Shown in pieces: positions 44,505 to 56,800 of a stretch of DNA of 64,000 nucleotides (within the stretch, counting starts at the first letter, position 1; each line of letters opens with the position of its first letter). The DNA is from Paracyclopina nana (taxonomy: Eukaryota > Arthropoda > Copepoda > Cyclopoida > Cyclopettidae). The position numbers were made by a program, and so were the translations under genes. A model generated the notes under the pieces. The model did not search any database and was not told the origin of the DNA. It was given only the letters and a program-made list of their open reading frames with translations. The stretch lies in the NCBI GenBank assembly GCA_019096065.1, contig JAGUCH010000005.1:4712001-4776000 (forward strand), read 5' to 3'.

Positions 44505-45679
44505 GTGAATGTAAACAGAGTGCAGATCGTATGTAACGAGAGGATGAGAAAGAGGAAATTAGAAGCATTAGTGCTCCTTCTTATCAGCTTCTATTCTCTT
44601 TTCCGCTATTTCTCGTCACCGAGCGGCAGTCGAGAGGATCAAAAAGACACTATTAACGAAGAAGAGCCACCCCCCTGGTGGGCTCTTTCGCCACTCTGGG
44701 TGGAAGACCAGAAACCTCACATCAATCCTCACAAGTTTGGTTTCCTCATTAATCAGCCCAATATTTGCAGAGGCCACCCTTCGCTTGACTTGCTTATACT
44801 CGTGACCTCTGCAGTGTCGCATTATGAAAGGCGTTACGCAATACGTCAAACTTGGGCCTCGAACCTGGAAAGCCGGAAGGCTAAGATCGTCTTTTTGCTA
44901 GGCCAAGGCCATGACCAGCAGACGAAAATTCAATCAGAGTCGCAAGACTACCAAGACATCATTCAGGAAGATTTTCAAGTAATTCCCCATAGAACTGCGG
45001 CAATTTAATTCATTTTAAAATGTCCTACGTAATTTGTAGGATACTTATCATAATCTCACCCTCAAAACCATGATGGGACTCAAGTGGGCATCTATATTTT
45101 GCTCTCAAGCCAAATTTGTGCTCAAAACCGATGATGACATTTATGTCAACGTGCATCTTCTGAGCCAGGCTTTGAGAACCGAGGAGGCTGTGTTTTCATC
45201 TAAAATCGTTGGTGAGTAATCCTTGTTCAATCATGCATGGACGTGAGATAAGCAAAGTGGAGTTATATATTAATTTGTTGCTAGGCTGTATTAAAAACTC
45301 GCCTTTGAACTCGCCATTGCCCATACCGAAGTACGAGGGTGGAACGAGCAAACTTGAGCTGCCCTCCATTTCATTAGCTAAGCCAGCTTTGCCAGAGTTT
45401 GCCGCTGGAGCCGGCTATTTGCTGCCAGGAAAGTACATTCCGGATTTGTACTTGGCCTCATTAGCCACCAAATTAATACCCGTTGAAGACGCTTATACGA
45501 CTGGATTCATTGCCAAAAAAATTGACCTGCATCCCCCACAAAACGACAGGCGATTTTCATGTGGACAATTAGTCGGCTCTGATTGCGATATGGTTTCACA
45601 ATTCACCGGTCACAAGGTTGAACCGGAGAGAATGTACTCAATCCACGAGAAATTGACCAATAAATTATGCAGCTTGTAG
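44505..45679 (+). CDS. Beta-1,3-galactosyltransferase-like glycosyltransferase (GT31)
   Basis: The exons are 44505-44978, 45040-45211 and 45285-45679, in phase, giving 346 residues, close to B3GALT length. It should act in the Golgi, moving a hexose from a UDP sugar onto glycan chains. A short basic N-terminus and a hydrophobic anchor (LEALVLLLISFYSLFRYF) give type II topology. GT31 motifs are present: DLLILVTSAVSHYERR with AIRQTWA, then FVLKTDDDIYVNVHLL holding the DDD metal site, then FAAGAGYLLPG and EDAYTTGFIA in place of the usual EDVYVG. Val-Gly at that last site is changed to Ala-Thr-Thr-Gly, so acceptor use may differ. Met14 (44544) has a better start context than Met1, and both leave the anchor intact. 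The short intron between exons 1 and 2 is 61 bases. Confidence 0.85.
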
Positions 45680-45680
45680 T

Positions 45681-45686
45681 AATAAA
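45681..45686 (+). terminator. Possible poly(A) signal of the galactosyltransferase
   Basis: AATAAA begins two bases after the stop codon. That would make a very short 3' UTR; a more distal signal is also possible. Confidence 0.3.
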
Positions 45687-46860
45687 ACCACTTATTGATA
45701 GTGACGGCAAGCAGAAAAGTACGTTTTATTTTTTCTTCGTTATTTTCTGTATGATAATTATAGTATGTTTAACACCAATATATTTTTGTAATAGGTTTTT
45801 TCCTCGATATGACTATATTATTATATCCGCGTTCCTTTCGGACGTCTCACATGTAGTTATGACAATATATCTTTTACACGTATAGATGATATAGTTGTTA
45901 ACATAGCATTTTTATAGTAGAATTTGCGTGGAGTTGGAGCTTCTTCGCAGATTTTTGTTATCAGAAACAATCACAGAGAAATAATTTTAGATATATAAAG
46001 TTTACAGTTGTTGTTGGATAGAATCTGTTCCATAATTTTGGATTAAAATTGACTCGATCACATCTGAGGTTGCCATGAGGATAGATGAATTTTGCAAATT
46101 GTAATTCTCTAATCAGTTTGTCTGTTTTGGACTCTTCTCTTTTCCTAACTCCTTCTTTTTCGTCAGGTTGACGTGGTTAACATGGTCAGGTTTGTTGCGC
46201 AGGGGGAAAAATATACAAGAAGGTTTCACCGGGCTTCAAGTTATGTTATAGCTACAGGTATTTCATCTATGGTCGTATAGCATAGTAGAATTTGTTGCGG
46301 TCTATAAATAAGCTCTCATTGATGATCAATTACGGAAAGAAGGTAGCTTGGCTATGTTGCAGTATCTGTAAGGGGGGGAATTAAACGTAGGCTCTCCCAC
46401 TTTCTTGCCAGGAAAATCAATGTTCTGCTATTAGTATGGATAGTAGCACAATCCAGAATTGTCCATTGAGACAGGCCTTCTACGTTCGTTCGGTCATCGA
46501 TCGAGGGAATTTGACAGCAATTTTTCCCTGTACAAATAAAAGTTTGTACTCCGTTCCGAATGCTTTCCGCATAAGCTTTTTTGCCATGGTTGTAATTTAG
46601 CAGGTTGGTCGCACATTGAATCGATCCCTTAGCTTGAGCTGGTCACTCGATGTATTGCACCACATAAAGAGTTGAACTAGAGTCAAATCAACCAATGTCA
46701 CAGTCAAGAAAGTTGTTCAGGTATGAAATCTGTCATCAAATGGAGAGCTATAGTGGTATATGCTTAGGAGGGCCGGGGTATATGTAGAAGGGGTAATGAG
46801 GTATCTTCGACACTGAGCATATGGATAGTATTATTACGGGTGTATGTAGATCTTCTGGGC
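45687..46860. other. Intergenic region between convergent genes
   Basis: A+T-rich DNA of 1.2 kb between the galactosyltransferase (plus) and the ESE-like ETS gene (minus), with only short frames. It must hold the 3' UTR of the ETS gene, but no consensus minus-strand poly(A) signal is close to its stop. Confidence 0.4.
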
Positions 46861-48591
46861 CTATTCTTTGCGCCACAAGCACATGCTACCTCGACAGAGG
46901 TCGTGCGTTTGGCAGCCTCGCACCGGCATCATTTCCTCTGACCTCCAATTAACTGCGAGCTCGCCAAAGCGGTAGACCAGTCGTTTTTCCTTGACCATTG
47001 CCAAATGGCCTTTCCGGCCTTGTTTCTCGTTCCCGTAGTGGTACCTCATGGCGCGGCTCATCTTCTCGTAGGTCATCTCCTCGTTTCGGTTGGACTTCAT
47101 AGAACCCCACGTTTTGGCAAAATCAGACGTGCTGTTGACTTTAAAGATTCCCTGGGCCTCGCTCACCCAGCTGATCACCCTGGGATTGTAGGCCCGATTG
47201 TGCAGCAGGTTACGAATGAATACGTACAACGGTGGCAGGGGGATTTTTATGGCATGCTTACGAGGCCGGCCTCGCCGGCCTTTTCCACTGTCAGCTCCGC
47301 CCCCGCCGCCGGGCGACAGATGGCTGCCATGATAGTCCATATCAGGGGACAGGGGCTCCAGAGGGGGCGGTGACGAGGAGGGGTACCTGGTCATGAGCGG
47401 AGATCGTGAGCTGGGGTCCATCAGGGTATGGCCACCGCGACACATTGCGGCTGCGGCTGCGGCCGCGGCCGCCGCGGCCTTTTCGTGGTGGTGCTGCTGC
47501 AGTTTCATGAGAAACTGGCGCTGCTGCAGGGCGAGATCATGGTGAGGTCCAAGCAGGTTGCTATGGCCCATTTTGGGCGGGGACGGGGGAGGGCTGTAGT
47601 CCTGAAACGGCACCCGTTCCTTGATGAGGTGAGAGTAGCTTCGGTTGATGGCCTCGACGCGTCGCTCGAGCTCGTAGTTGACCTGGTCGGGCTCCTGCTT
47701 GAAGGTCATGGTCTTCTGTGGCAGCTGCATTTGCTGCTGCTGTTGTAAGTGTTGTTGTTGCTGTTGATGCTTCGATGAGGCCATGGCCTTGTGCTGGAGC
47801 ACGTGCTGCAAAAACGACGATCTGCTTCCGGTGGAAGCTCCGCCAAAAATGCCCGATCTGTTGGATTTGACGACGAGGCCGCCGTGGCTCAAGGGCGACA
47901 TGGGCTCCTCCTTGACCATCACCGGCCTCGACAGCCTCTCGTAGGGCGAGAATCTGAGGGAGCTCGTGGCCGCCTCCACGATTTTGCAGGAGAGGCTTTG
48001 GGAGGTGGGCAGAAAGGGGTCCGAATCCGGCGGCAAACCCGAGGGCGACGGCCGAGGCCACCGGCCCATCAGCGCGTCCGAGTTGAAGTCTTCGGGCTCT
48101 TCGCCCGAGTAGGGCGACCGGTGGTTTATGCTGACCATCGTGGGAGGTGGTGAGGCATTGTACGAAGGGCTCTGCTCGTTCGAGGCCGGCGAGGGCGACC
48201 TCGGGGGCGGCGGAAGCCAGTCCGCGTCCTGCCGCGCCGCCCTCGATCCCGAGGTGCTGAGGACGTTGGCCGAGTGGTACCTGCTGATGGACTCGTCCAC
48301 CTTGCAGATCCTGAGGTCGAGCGCGTGCACCGGCTCCTCGTCGTTTTCCTGAGGCTCCTGGGTGTCCTGATAGCTGCTGTAGTTGCCGCTATTGTAGTGG
48401 TCTGGCTGGTAGACCCCTCTGTCCATGAGGGCGCTGAGGCCGTGCAGATCCATGCTGGAGGCCATTGAACGAAAAAGGTCGCTTTCTAAGGTCGTCGAGA
48501 AGTCAGCGCTGATTAGGACTTCATTCCTGCAGAGGCTTCTGCTGACTGATCGTGGAGAGATCTGAGCAGCGGCTTTAACAGTATGTAGCAC
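46861..48591 (-). CDS. ESE-like (ELF3/EHF-type) ETS factor with AT-hook
   Basis: This is a single open frame of 576 residues. The N-terminal 430 residues are disordered: Pro/Ser-rich, with a Gln-rich tract (about 275-295), a run of eleven or more Ala (about 378-390), and Gly repeats. An AT-hook (GRRGRPRKHA, about residue 440) directly precedes the ETS domain (about 448-547), as in vertebrate ELF3. ESE-type recognition-helix residues are kept (EEMTYEKMSRAMRYHYG), and the domain ends RLVYRFGELAVNW, like FGK..GW in ESE proteins. The domain is unusual in two ways: the first conserved Trp is replaced (PLYVFIRNLL), and the wing (YGNEKQGRKGHLAMVKEKRL) is about six residues longer than in relatives. 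No Pointed domain is visible. MASSMDLHGL (Met at 48465) is an alternative start. Nuclear DNA binding is expected; target specificity may differ. Confidence 0.82.
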   Translation of the reverse strand: MLHTVKAAAQISPRSVSRSLCRNEVLISADFSTTLESDLFRSMASSMDLHGLSALMDRGVYQPDHYNSGNYSSYQDTQEPQENDEEPVHALDLRICKVDESISRYHSANVLSTSGSRAARQDADWLPPPPRSPSPASNEQSPSYNASPPPTMVSINHRSPYSGEEPEDFNSDALMGRWPRPSPSGLPPDSDPFLPTSQSLSCKIVEAATSSLRFSPYERLSRPVMVKEEPMSPLSHGGLVVKSNRSGIFGGASTGSRSSFLQHVLQHKAMASSKHQQQQQHLQQQQQMQLPQKTMTFKQEPDQVNYELERRVEAINRSYSHLIKERVPFQDYSPPPSPPKMGHSNLLGPHHDLALQQRQFLMKLQQHHHEKAAAAAAAAAAAMCRGGHTLMDPSSRSPLMTRYPSSSPPPLEPLSPDMDYHGSHLSPGGGGGADSGKGRRGRPRKHAIKIPLPPLYVFIRNLLHNRAYNPRVISWVSEAQGIFKVNSTSDFAKTWGSMKSNRNEEMTYEKMSRAMRYHYGNEKQGRKGHLAMVKEKRLVYRFGELAVNWRSEEMMPVRGCQTHDLCRGSMCLWRKE

Positions 48592-50856
48592 TTGCTGTGG
48601 ACTGTACTACACTCGCAAGGTGAGAGAGGAGGCCTTCGAGGCCGCGACAGCTGCCTTAGAAAGGGCCTCGTAGCGAGAATTCTCTTTCTCCTTGGTGACG
48701 TGCCACTATTGGAGGCCAATCAGCTCGGGGATATCTTCTTTCCTCTGCTCTCTTCAAACTCAGATGCTGCGGGAGATAACGTTGCGCCGCAGCGACGATG
48801 TGACATGGCCTTTATAATATAGATAGATAGCACGTTTATACACTATTGCACTATTTCAACTACGGCAGCAGCTGTATCGCTTTTTAGTCCGTATAGTACA
48901 GGCTGCTCGACAACTTTTTGCCATGCACGCTCTGCGACTGAGGCCATTCGTCGTCGTGCACGACGCACTCAACGTAGTCGTCGACGTGCCTTGCCAAGTT
49001 GCCGTAGCCGCATACGTAGAACGACTTGGAGTGCGCTTAATATGCTTGTAGAAGTTACTACACCACGAGGAGGGATCTCCTCTGTGTTCCAAGAGATTAC
49101 CTTTTGGCTCTGCTTAACGCATTCGCAACAATGGGGTAATTAGCTGCCTTTTTGGATATGAGAAACGTGACTGCTTGAGTAGATATCTCTTTGCAAAATC
49201 TTGCGTTTGCCACTCTGCATGTGCATAGGTGGACTTGCCCGCCAGTTGCTAAGGCTCTACTGGCTTCAGAACCCTTTCTAGCAATCATTTGCCTGGCGCG
49301 TTTTGCACAAGGACGCACGCATGCTAAAAAATTATGATCCGCGCCAGCTGCCAGGATTCGCAGCCATTTAAGCATACATCTCCGGGATAAACATCATCCG
49401 CATAATATGGCCTTAGAGCGACTATGTACATTGCTAAATGAGAAAGCGCGGGTTTTTTCCTTTGCGCTTCAGCCACTTTGCGAGAGTACGCGTTGTCAAA
49501 GGCGTTCGCTCCTCGTGTAATATTAGATAATAACGTTATGCGGAGCATGTGATTGACAGGCTTGCAGGAGAAGTGAACAATTTTTTGTCAGAGTGACGAG
49601 CTCGCTCGTGCGAATCCATCTCCATCATCATATGCTGTGGGCTAAGTTAGCGCCGGTAGCGGCAAAACCGCGTAAGCTGGCGCAGGTTGCACGCTGGATA
49701 TGTTATAGCTCAACTGGAGCACTTCATAGTCCAACGGTCGAGAAATGGAGGAAAATACTAGATAAACTAGTTTTCCCCACGAGGCTTTTTCTTATTCGCC
49801 GCCGCCGCCTTCTATTCCATGACATTCTCTTATCTCGACGTCGACGACTACGACATATTAAGTGAGTACAAATGCGAGAGAAGCAATGGAGTACAAATGG
49901 CTGGATCGAGGGAGGGAGGATTTCCTCAAGGGAAGATCTCCATTATTCAATTAACGACTAAACGGTTTTTCCATCTCCTCAAACAGGTGAAAGACAGAAT
50001 GTAGAGTTAACTCTGGATAGACTTGTCTTCACTTTGTCAATGAATGAGTGGCATGATCGTGCGGTGGTGCTAATGCTTTCCTCAACAGCTTCTGACGTCC
50101 TCCGCCGCAACAGCTTTCTAGGATATGCTGTCGCGCAGCCCCGATTATACCCAAATTCGCTCTAGCTCGTACTACAACTAAATAATACGCTCTCATTGCC
50201 GCTAGCCGAAAAAGAAACCTTCAAGAATGCTTCTTCTGAGCTCTACTACTCTGAGCGCAAAGCCAAATGACGTACAACTGCTAGGTAGCTTCCTTTTCGC
50301 TGTCACTCTTCCACTCGCACTCACAATAAATAGATATTTTTCACTTCCCGCTCTCGCTTTAGAGGCATATTTGTGGGTATCTTCTTCGCTCGTGGCATCA
50401 CGTCTCTCGTCTCTCGCGCGCGCGAACGCACGTTGTAAACATAGTATGCAGTAAAAAGTTGAGGGAAATAGTATGCAACATCATCTTGGTATGCAATATC
50501 TAGCTTAAGATTCTTCAAACGAGTTCCTACGAGCTGAAAGGTGGAGGCTCAAACTGCATCAAAAGTGCATTCAAGCAGCAGTTGTAGCAGCGAGCGAGCG
50601 AGTGAGTAGTAGCAACAACGCAAAAGCCCAGGCAAGAATTATTTCTTGCAATATGCGCGTGAGACACAAGCAGGATCATCATGCCCTTGAATCTTTCCAT
50701 CAACACATCACATTTGACTAGATCACAACATGACAATTCTGTATTCGGCCGACAATGTGGTTTAAATATAGACGTGCTTTCACAAAAATAAAAGTGCACA
50801 AAACCTACTAACAATTGCTGATTCGAAACAAGCTGAACTACTCTAAAGGGCACATA
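48592..50856. other. Intergenic region upstream of the ESE-like gene
   Basis: About 2.3 kb. Overlapping frames on both strands (60-110 codons) carry no family motif. A plus-strand segment near 49819-49863 reads MTFSYLDVDDYDILS before a GTGAGT donor and could be a first exon of something, but no following exon was found. The right end includes the NBEAL 3' UTR. Confidence 0.35.
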
Positions 50857-53800
50857 TTACTTAGCATTGTGGGCTTTAGACCCCACCACAATTAGTTTTC
50901 CGTCTCGTAATGGAACGAGCAGATGCGTACTGCGAGCAGCAAGGCACGCACTTTGAATAGGCATTTGCAGAGGCAGAGAGTGAATCACTTCGCCGGAAAA
51001 AAGGTCACGTACACTCAGCTCTCCATTTTCGTCTCCGTGAAGAACTAGTTCGTGATCAAAGACCAGCAGGCTCGTTGTTCGATGGTGGATCGTGTTCGAC
51101 GTCAGAAGGCGGCCGTTAATAGTGTAGACACACAAGGAATGGATGTCATGACTATGGCCTCCCACTACAATGTGGCCTTGTGGTGACAGGGCCAGCTTGG
51201 ACACCAAAAAATCCGAGCCTGGGCTGGGTGGGCGCAACGACCTCAAAAAGTTACCCTCTTTAATGCTGTAGACATTCACGGTGCCATCTTCGCTGCCGGA
51301 CACCGCCATATCTAGCTCCACCGACAAGGCCACGCACCTGATGGCCTTTTCGTGGCCGGCCAGAACTTGGACAGGTTTCAGCGCAGTGATGGAGGCCGAG
51401 ACATCCCATACGATGGAGGTCGTGTCAAGGGAGCCACTCATCAAGTAGTATCCGCTCGCCGCGACGCACGTCACAAAATCGATGTGACGCACCACGCTCG
51501 CCACATTGCGGCCTTTGCGTATGCTGTAAATGCGAAGGCTGTTGTCCCAGTGGCCGCCGGATACAATGTGCTTTCCGTCCTGCGTCGCCACAAAAAGGCT
51601 GGATGTCAGTTGGAGGCCAGGAGCAAATGTGGAAGGTAGCTGTTTGAGGCTGTTCTGAGCCTGTTGAGAAGTTGCCACAAACGAGGGGTCGACGTCGAAA
51701 ACAAAGTCGTTAGGAGATTTGCTGCTGTTGCTCTCCTGGAGTAACCATGCGTGTACCCCGACAACGCCACTTTTGCTGATGGTTATGATGCTCTCGCCAG
51801 ACGGAGAATACGAAGGTTGGGTGAAGTATTGCACTCCCCGCCGCCAGCCGGGGGCATGGATGAAGACCACAGGATCTTTATCCGTGGAAGCCACAAGATC
51901 GAGCAAGTAGGGCTTCCAATCAGGCATGGTTGCAATTAAGCTGGGCTTCTTCTGCGTTTTCCCCTTGCTTTGCAGCAGAGCTTCCTCTTGCGAAAGTCGC
52001 CGCGGGTGAGGCTCTTTCAATAATTGGCAAGGAGTCTGGCCGAAATTGTTGATCATCCCTTCCACAGCCTCTCTCTCCTCGGGATCGTCAATGGCGTCCA
52101 AATTCACTGCACCCTCGTAGGTGCAGTAGTAAAAAACGTTCAGAGCCTTGGCAGCCTCGTCGCCTTTTTGCTTGCAGCCAAAAATCAAGTCAATCCAGTG
52201 GTGAAGATTCTCGCTTACGTAGTCCGACTCCAGGGCCAATCTGTGCTTCCTGACAAAGTCATCAGGACTTGAAGCCCACCTTGGCAGAATGACGTCATTC
52301 ACTTTGGCCTTTTTTCCTCCTTGCAAATGCCCCAGGTCAAAGTTGTTCATGTTGAGTAGAAACTCGGGGAAATAGAAGAATTCGGGGATGAGCTCTTTGA
52401 CGTCGTTGACATTGTCGTAGATGCCTTTCCACGTTTGGAGGATAGAGTGGAACTGTCGATCTGCCACATCAAAACGTCCACTTTGCAAGTCGATATGCAA
52501 AGACGTGAATGGCTCCATACGAACCAAATAGTGGAGGACCATAGCCTGAAAAAAGTACACACATATATGTAAATCGAGTAGAAAACTGGAAATCGGATAC
52601 CCAACTTGCGTCAAAATGCTATTACCGAGCCTTTGATCATGTTTCAATCAGGAAACTGAGCATTATTAAAATATTAATGCGACTAAGATGTCCCTGGACA
52701 CAAAAAGGTCACTTTCATTATGACGTGAATGAGACGGCTTTAGAATTGATAAATGGCCATGATGATTCGATATTTGATTCTATCGGTTGCAGGAAAACAT
52801 GCATTCAAAATCGTGCAATGAATGAGCAATGTTTGATGAATGCAATTTGATTAATGGGAGCAGAAAGCAAATATAGTACCGAGTTTGAGTAGTGAGTTCC
52901 GTAATGAAATTTCGCCACAGTTCCTGAGGGGTCCTCAAAGTTTTCATATTTGGACTTCACCTCGTCCACATGTTTGGGGTTCTGAATGCCAATGGGCTTG
53001 GTGAAGTCCCTGAATGTTTTGGGGTCTTGCAGATTCAATTTGGTGGAAGTGAAGTCCGTAACTACCCAAGGAAAAACTGGGTACTGAGACAGGTCGTTGA
53101 ACGTTCTTCCAGCTATGGTGTTCAGTTGCATCAGATACTCAAAGTTGGAAATCTCTCTATTGATCCATTTGGTAGTAAGCCCCGAGGACTTCAGCAAGTC
53201 AGCTGGCGAACGACTACTTGAATGGATGAGGTTGGGCAATCTGAGGCTCACCAGCCTCGAGTACACCTTGTTCCTCATTCTGTTTGAGGGGAAATTCAGG
53301 AAAAAGTTGGTCTGGTCGATGAGGAAAATCTCTAATGCAGTGCGCCGTAAGTTGTATCTTCTCAGGTGCAACTCTCGCAGCTGGCCCAGATTCCACCGAA
53401 AATCGTGCCTTTCCTCGTCCTCTTTGTAGGGGCTACCATCGAAGAAGTAGACGTAGTTCGTGGTGACTTCGAGTTTTCCTTTAACGACAGACATGTACGT
53501 CACTCTCTGGCAATCTTCAGATAGGATTAGCCTCTCATTAGCCTTCTCCACGTGATCCGTTTCGTGCGCAGTTTCCATTTGCTCCATAGCTATGACTTTC
53601 AAATCCTCTTCAGTCAACGCGTCCTCAAGGGACTCAAATCGGACAGCATCCTTGCCTAGCTTGAGCTTGAACAGCCCACCGCCACCATTGCTACTTGATG
53701 CCGAGTCGGACTTGACATTGTCTCTTTGCGCACTGGCTTCGAGATGAGGGTCAAAGTTGGGGTGAGGAATCAGCTTCATTCGCATTCGTTCGAAACTCTC

Positions 53801-56800
53801 GTTCGATGAAAGGATCCAATGTTCGCTCCACACGGTGGAGTTTTCCTCGCTCCAAGCTCCTCGGATGCCAAAGAGGACTCTCTTTGAGACTTGCCACCTT
53901 TTCCGTATGAAGGAGGAAAGAGACGAAAGCTGACCCAGGCTGTTGTTGTACCGCGTGGTCTCTGCTTTGATGGTTGCATAATAAGGCTCCTCGTACTTGG
54001 CATGGAACTTCAGCTTGCTTTCGCCTATCTCACGAGCTCGCTTGTGGCTATTCACCTTGGACAGTTCGTAGCATTCAGCCCAAAAAACGTCCATTTCTTG
54101 GGGCAAGTTGCTCAAGTAGCCGGCGGCATATTGGTCGTGCAAAGGCTGGATTTTCTTGGTGATGAAGTAGGTCCATTCTTCGGTTAGACAGTATTCGCGA
54201 AAATGCTGAAAAAAGTCGGGTCCACCCAGCCTCAAGTTCAGTGATGGCAATTGGGTTGGCAAGGAGAAGGACGTTTTGCACTTTTCCAGCAACGCCTTCA
54301 TGATTGGCACCACAAACGAGTAGTGCTCCTCATTGGCCAGGACTTGGGCCACAATTTTCGACAGCCTTGCCATCAAAAAGGCGTTCTCCTCGATGGTGCT
54401 CGCAGATCGGGTTTGAACCAACGCGTGCAATTTCGCCGTTGCCATTGTGCAAATCTCCACCTCACTCCCAGCCTTTTCTGCACAACACAATAGGATTTCA
54501 AAGGACATTTTAGCCATTTCACCCCATTCGAGGTCTTCCTTGCCTTCAGAGAACACCATTAGGGTCTCAGTGAGGCCTATGACCCCGTCTAAGAGGGATT
54601 CAGAAACCTTTTTCGAAAAGTTGCCATAGGGGTCCAAAACAACCAAGTCGTAGGCCCATTGCATCACATCCTCAGCTATGGCCATGACCACGGACGGAGA
54701 CGCGCTCGCGTCTTTCATATCAGCGAGGACAGCCTGAATGCACAGCTCGACAATTTTTCGCTTGAGTTCTAGATGTGATCTATATAGGACATTACTGTTG
54801 TCCAGTGCCAGCATATTGATGGTGGCAATCACGCAGCCTCTTTCCTTGGCAGCCACGTCCTGCTTATGCTGACCCCTCCACATGATGGTAAACAGAATGT
54901 TAATTACGAGCTGGCAGACCTCTTCCTCTTTGTCAGAGTTTTCAACAATTTTCGCAGGGGACTCGATGCTATCCCCATCATCGCCCGCATCGATGGCTGA
55001 AATGCTGAGGGTATCGTGGTCTTTGACCGTCATCATGGATTCGCTTCTGATGTCCTCGGAGGAAGTGGACGCGGACCTGTTGTCAAAAGAAATTTGATCA
55101 TCGTACAGGAATTGCTCCGGATTCGCCATGAACTGGGGAGTGAGAGGCCTGTCGTCTTCTTTCGAATGCATTGTGTTGCTCCGTTTGATTGTCTCCAAAA
55201 ATGAGGAGGCTCTTTCTCTGGTACGAGAGACGGTATCAGAAGCCTTGTTCTGAGCATCCACCACCTTCTTGGTGGCTTTTGTGGCCACGTTTCCAATTGT
55301 GGAGCCAAGGGCTCCAACGGCATCCCCGGTCGAAGTAGGTAAGTAGTGCTTTGCAGCGCTTGTTGCTTTCTCTATGTAATGCGTCGGAGACAATGGGAGG
55401 TTGTCAATGGATACGCTTTCGTCCAGGGAAATGACGTCGTCCAACGAAGCTGCTGCAGCTTCCGAATCTTGCCTGGACCTCGTCTTAATGAGTAAGCTGG
55501 AAGAAAAAGAAAGCAAAGCATAAGAGAAGAGCCTTCAAAGAAAGAAGCATGCTTGTACGTAGGCGCAACAACAGGTATGTACCGAATATTTCAAACTAGC
55601 CAAGAAATTGCATGAAGTACATCTTTTGTGCGTTGATATCAAAGGACTTTTTTGTACAATGTATGCACGCGGCAATCAAATAAAAAATAAAAGCCCTAAC
55701 CACAATAAATGCCATCGCGTTTTGGAAAAAGATACGACTTCAAAGTACGATGCGACGGTAATCTTTGTGTAAAAAGACGGACAATATCTATAAGCGAATT
55801 GATAAACTTGATTATCGCGTTGTGTAGAGGCAATTTCCATACCTTTCCAGCACTTGGAGCCTTTTATATGCGAAAAGCTTTAATTATGAGCATGCAGCCG
55901 TTTCGATGAATTTCATGAGAAGTTTGGAAGAACAGTTTCTACAAAACTAATTAGGTATGTAACAATTTCATTTGATGATAAAGAAAGCTGATACTAGGAG
56001 TTTTCTTGAAAAAGGTTTTTCACATACGGCCTCAATTCCCTCAAAAAATCATAAACTAGTAACAACTTTATCTTTAAAAAAATGGCAACCTTTTAAGTAT
56101 GAGAGTACTTTTGCTACTGCGCATTTCTATGGCCGTGCTTGATTCAAGGTGCTTCCATAAAAAGTCAATAATTTTCGGCAATGGAATTTTCCGATTGCCT
56201 AGCTGCAATTATGAACCAAACAAGGACTTTTATTTCAACATGCCGCAAAATTTTGGTACAAAAATCATCTGGCTTTAGCTAATCTAATTCAAAATAAGAA
56301 TGTCTTATTATGTTTGATTTTCAATAGAACTATTAGAGTTCGAATAAGATAATTTAATTTTCAAAAAGCTTTCATGTTTGAAAATCTTTCCGTTTTTAAA
56401 AATGGACTTTATTAATAAAAAACTAAATTGAGTTTTATTTTCTAAAAGCTTGAAAGTATCATAGTGATTTCATTTGCTTTTTCATAAGTGTTGTTATATT
56501 TTTTATAGCCACTAAAATTTAAAAGATAGGGAAAAGAGCAAATAATAGTTATTTATTTCGAGCTGGGGCACGTAAAGTAGGGTCATTAAATAGCTGAGCG
56601 AGGATTTTAAAATGGGAAAACTCGAGTACAGCTTTACTAGCCCGAGCCTGCGAGGGCTGTAATTGTACGAGTGTTTTTCCATTTTAAAATCCGAGGTCAG
56701 CTATTTAATGACCCAATTTTACGTGCCCCAGCTCAAAATATACAATTTTATATACTGTAATACGATTTTCGAGTGTTTTAATGAAGTTACCGGGCTGCCC

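Noticed and set aside
49819..49863. Possible first exon (MTFSYLDVDDYDILS) before a GTGAGT donor
   Set aside because: No following exon with an acceptor in phase was found before the NBEAL 3' end.
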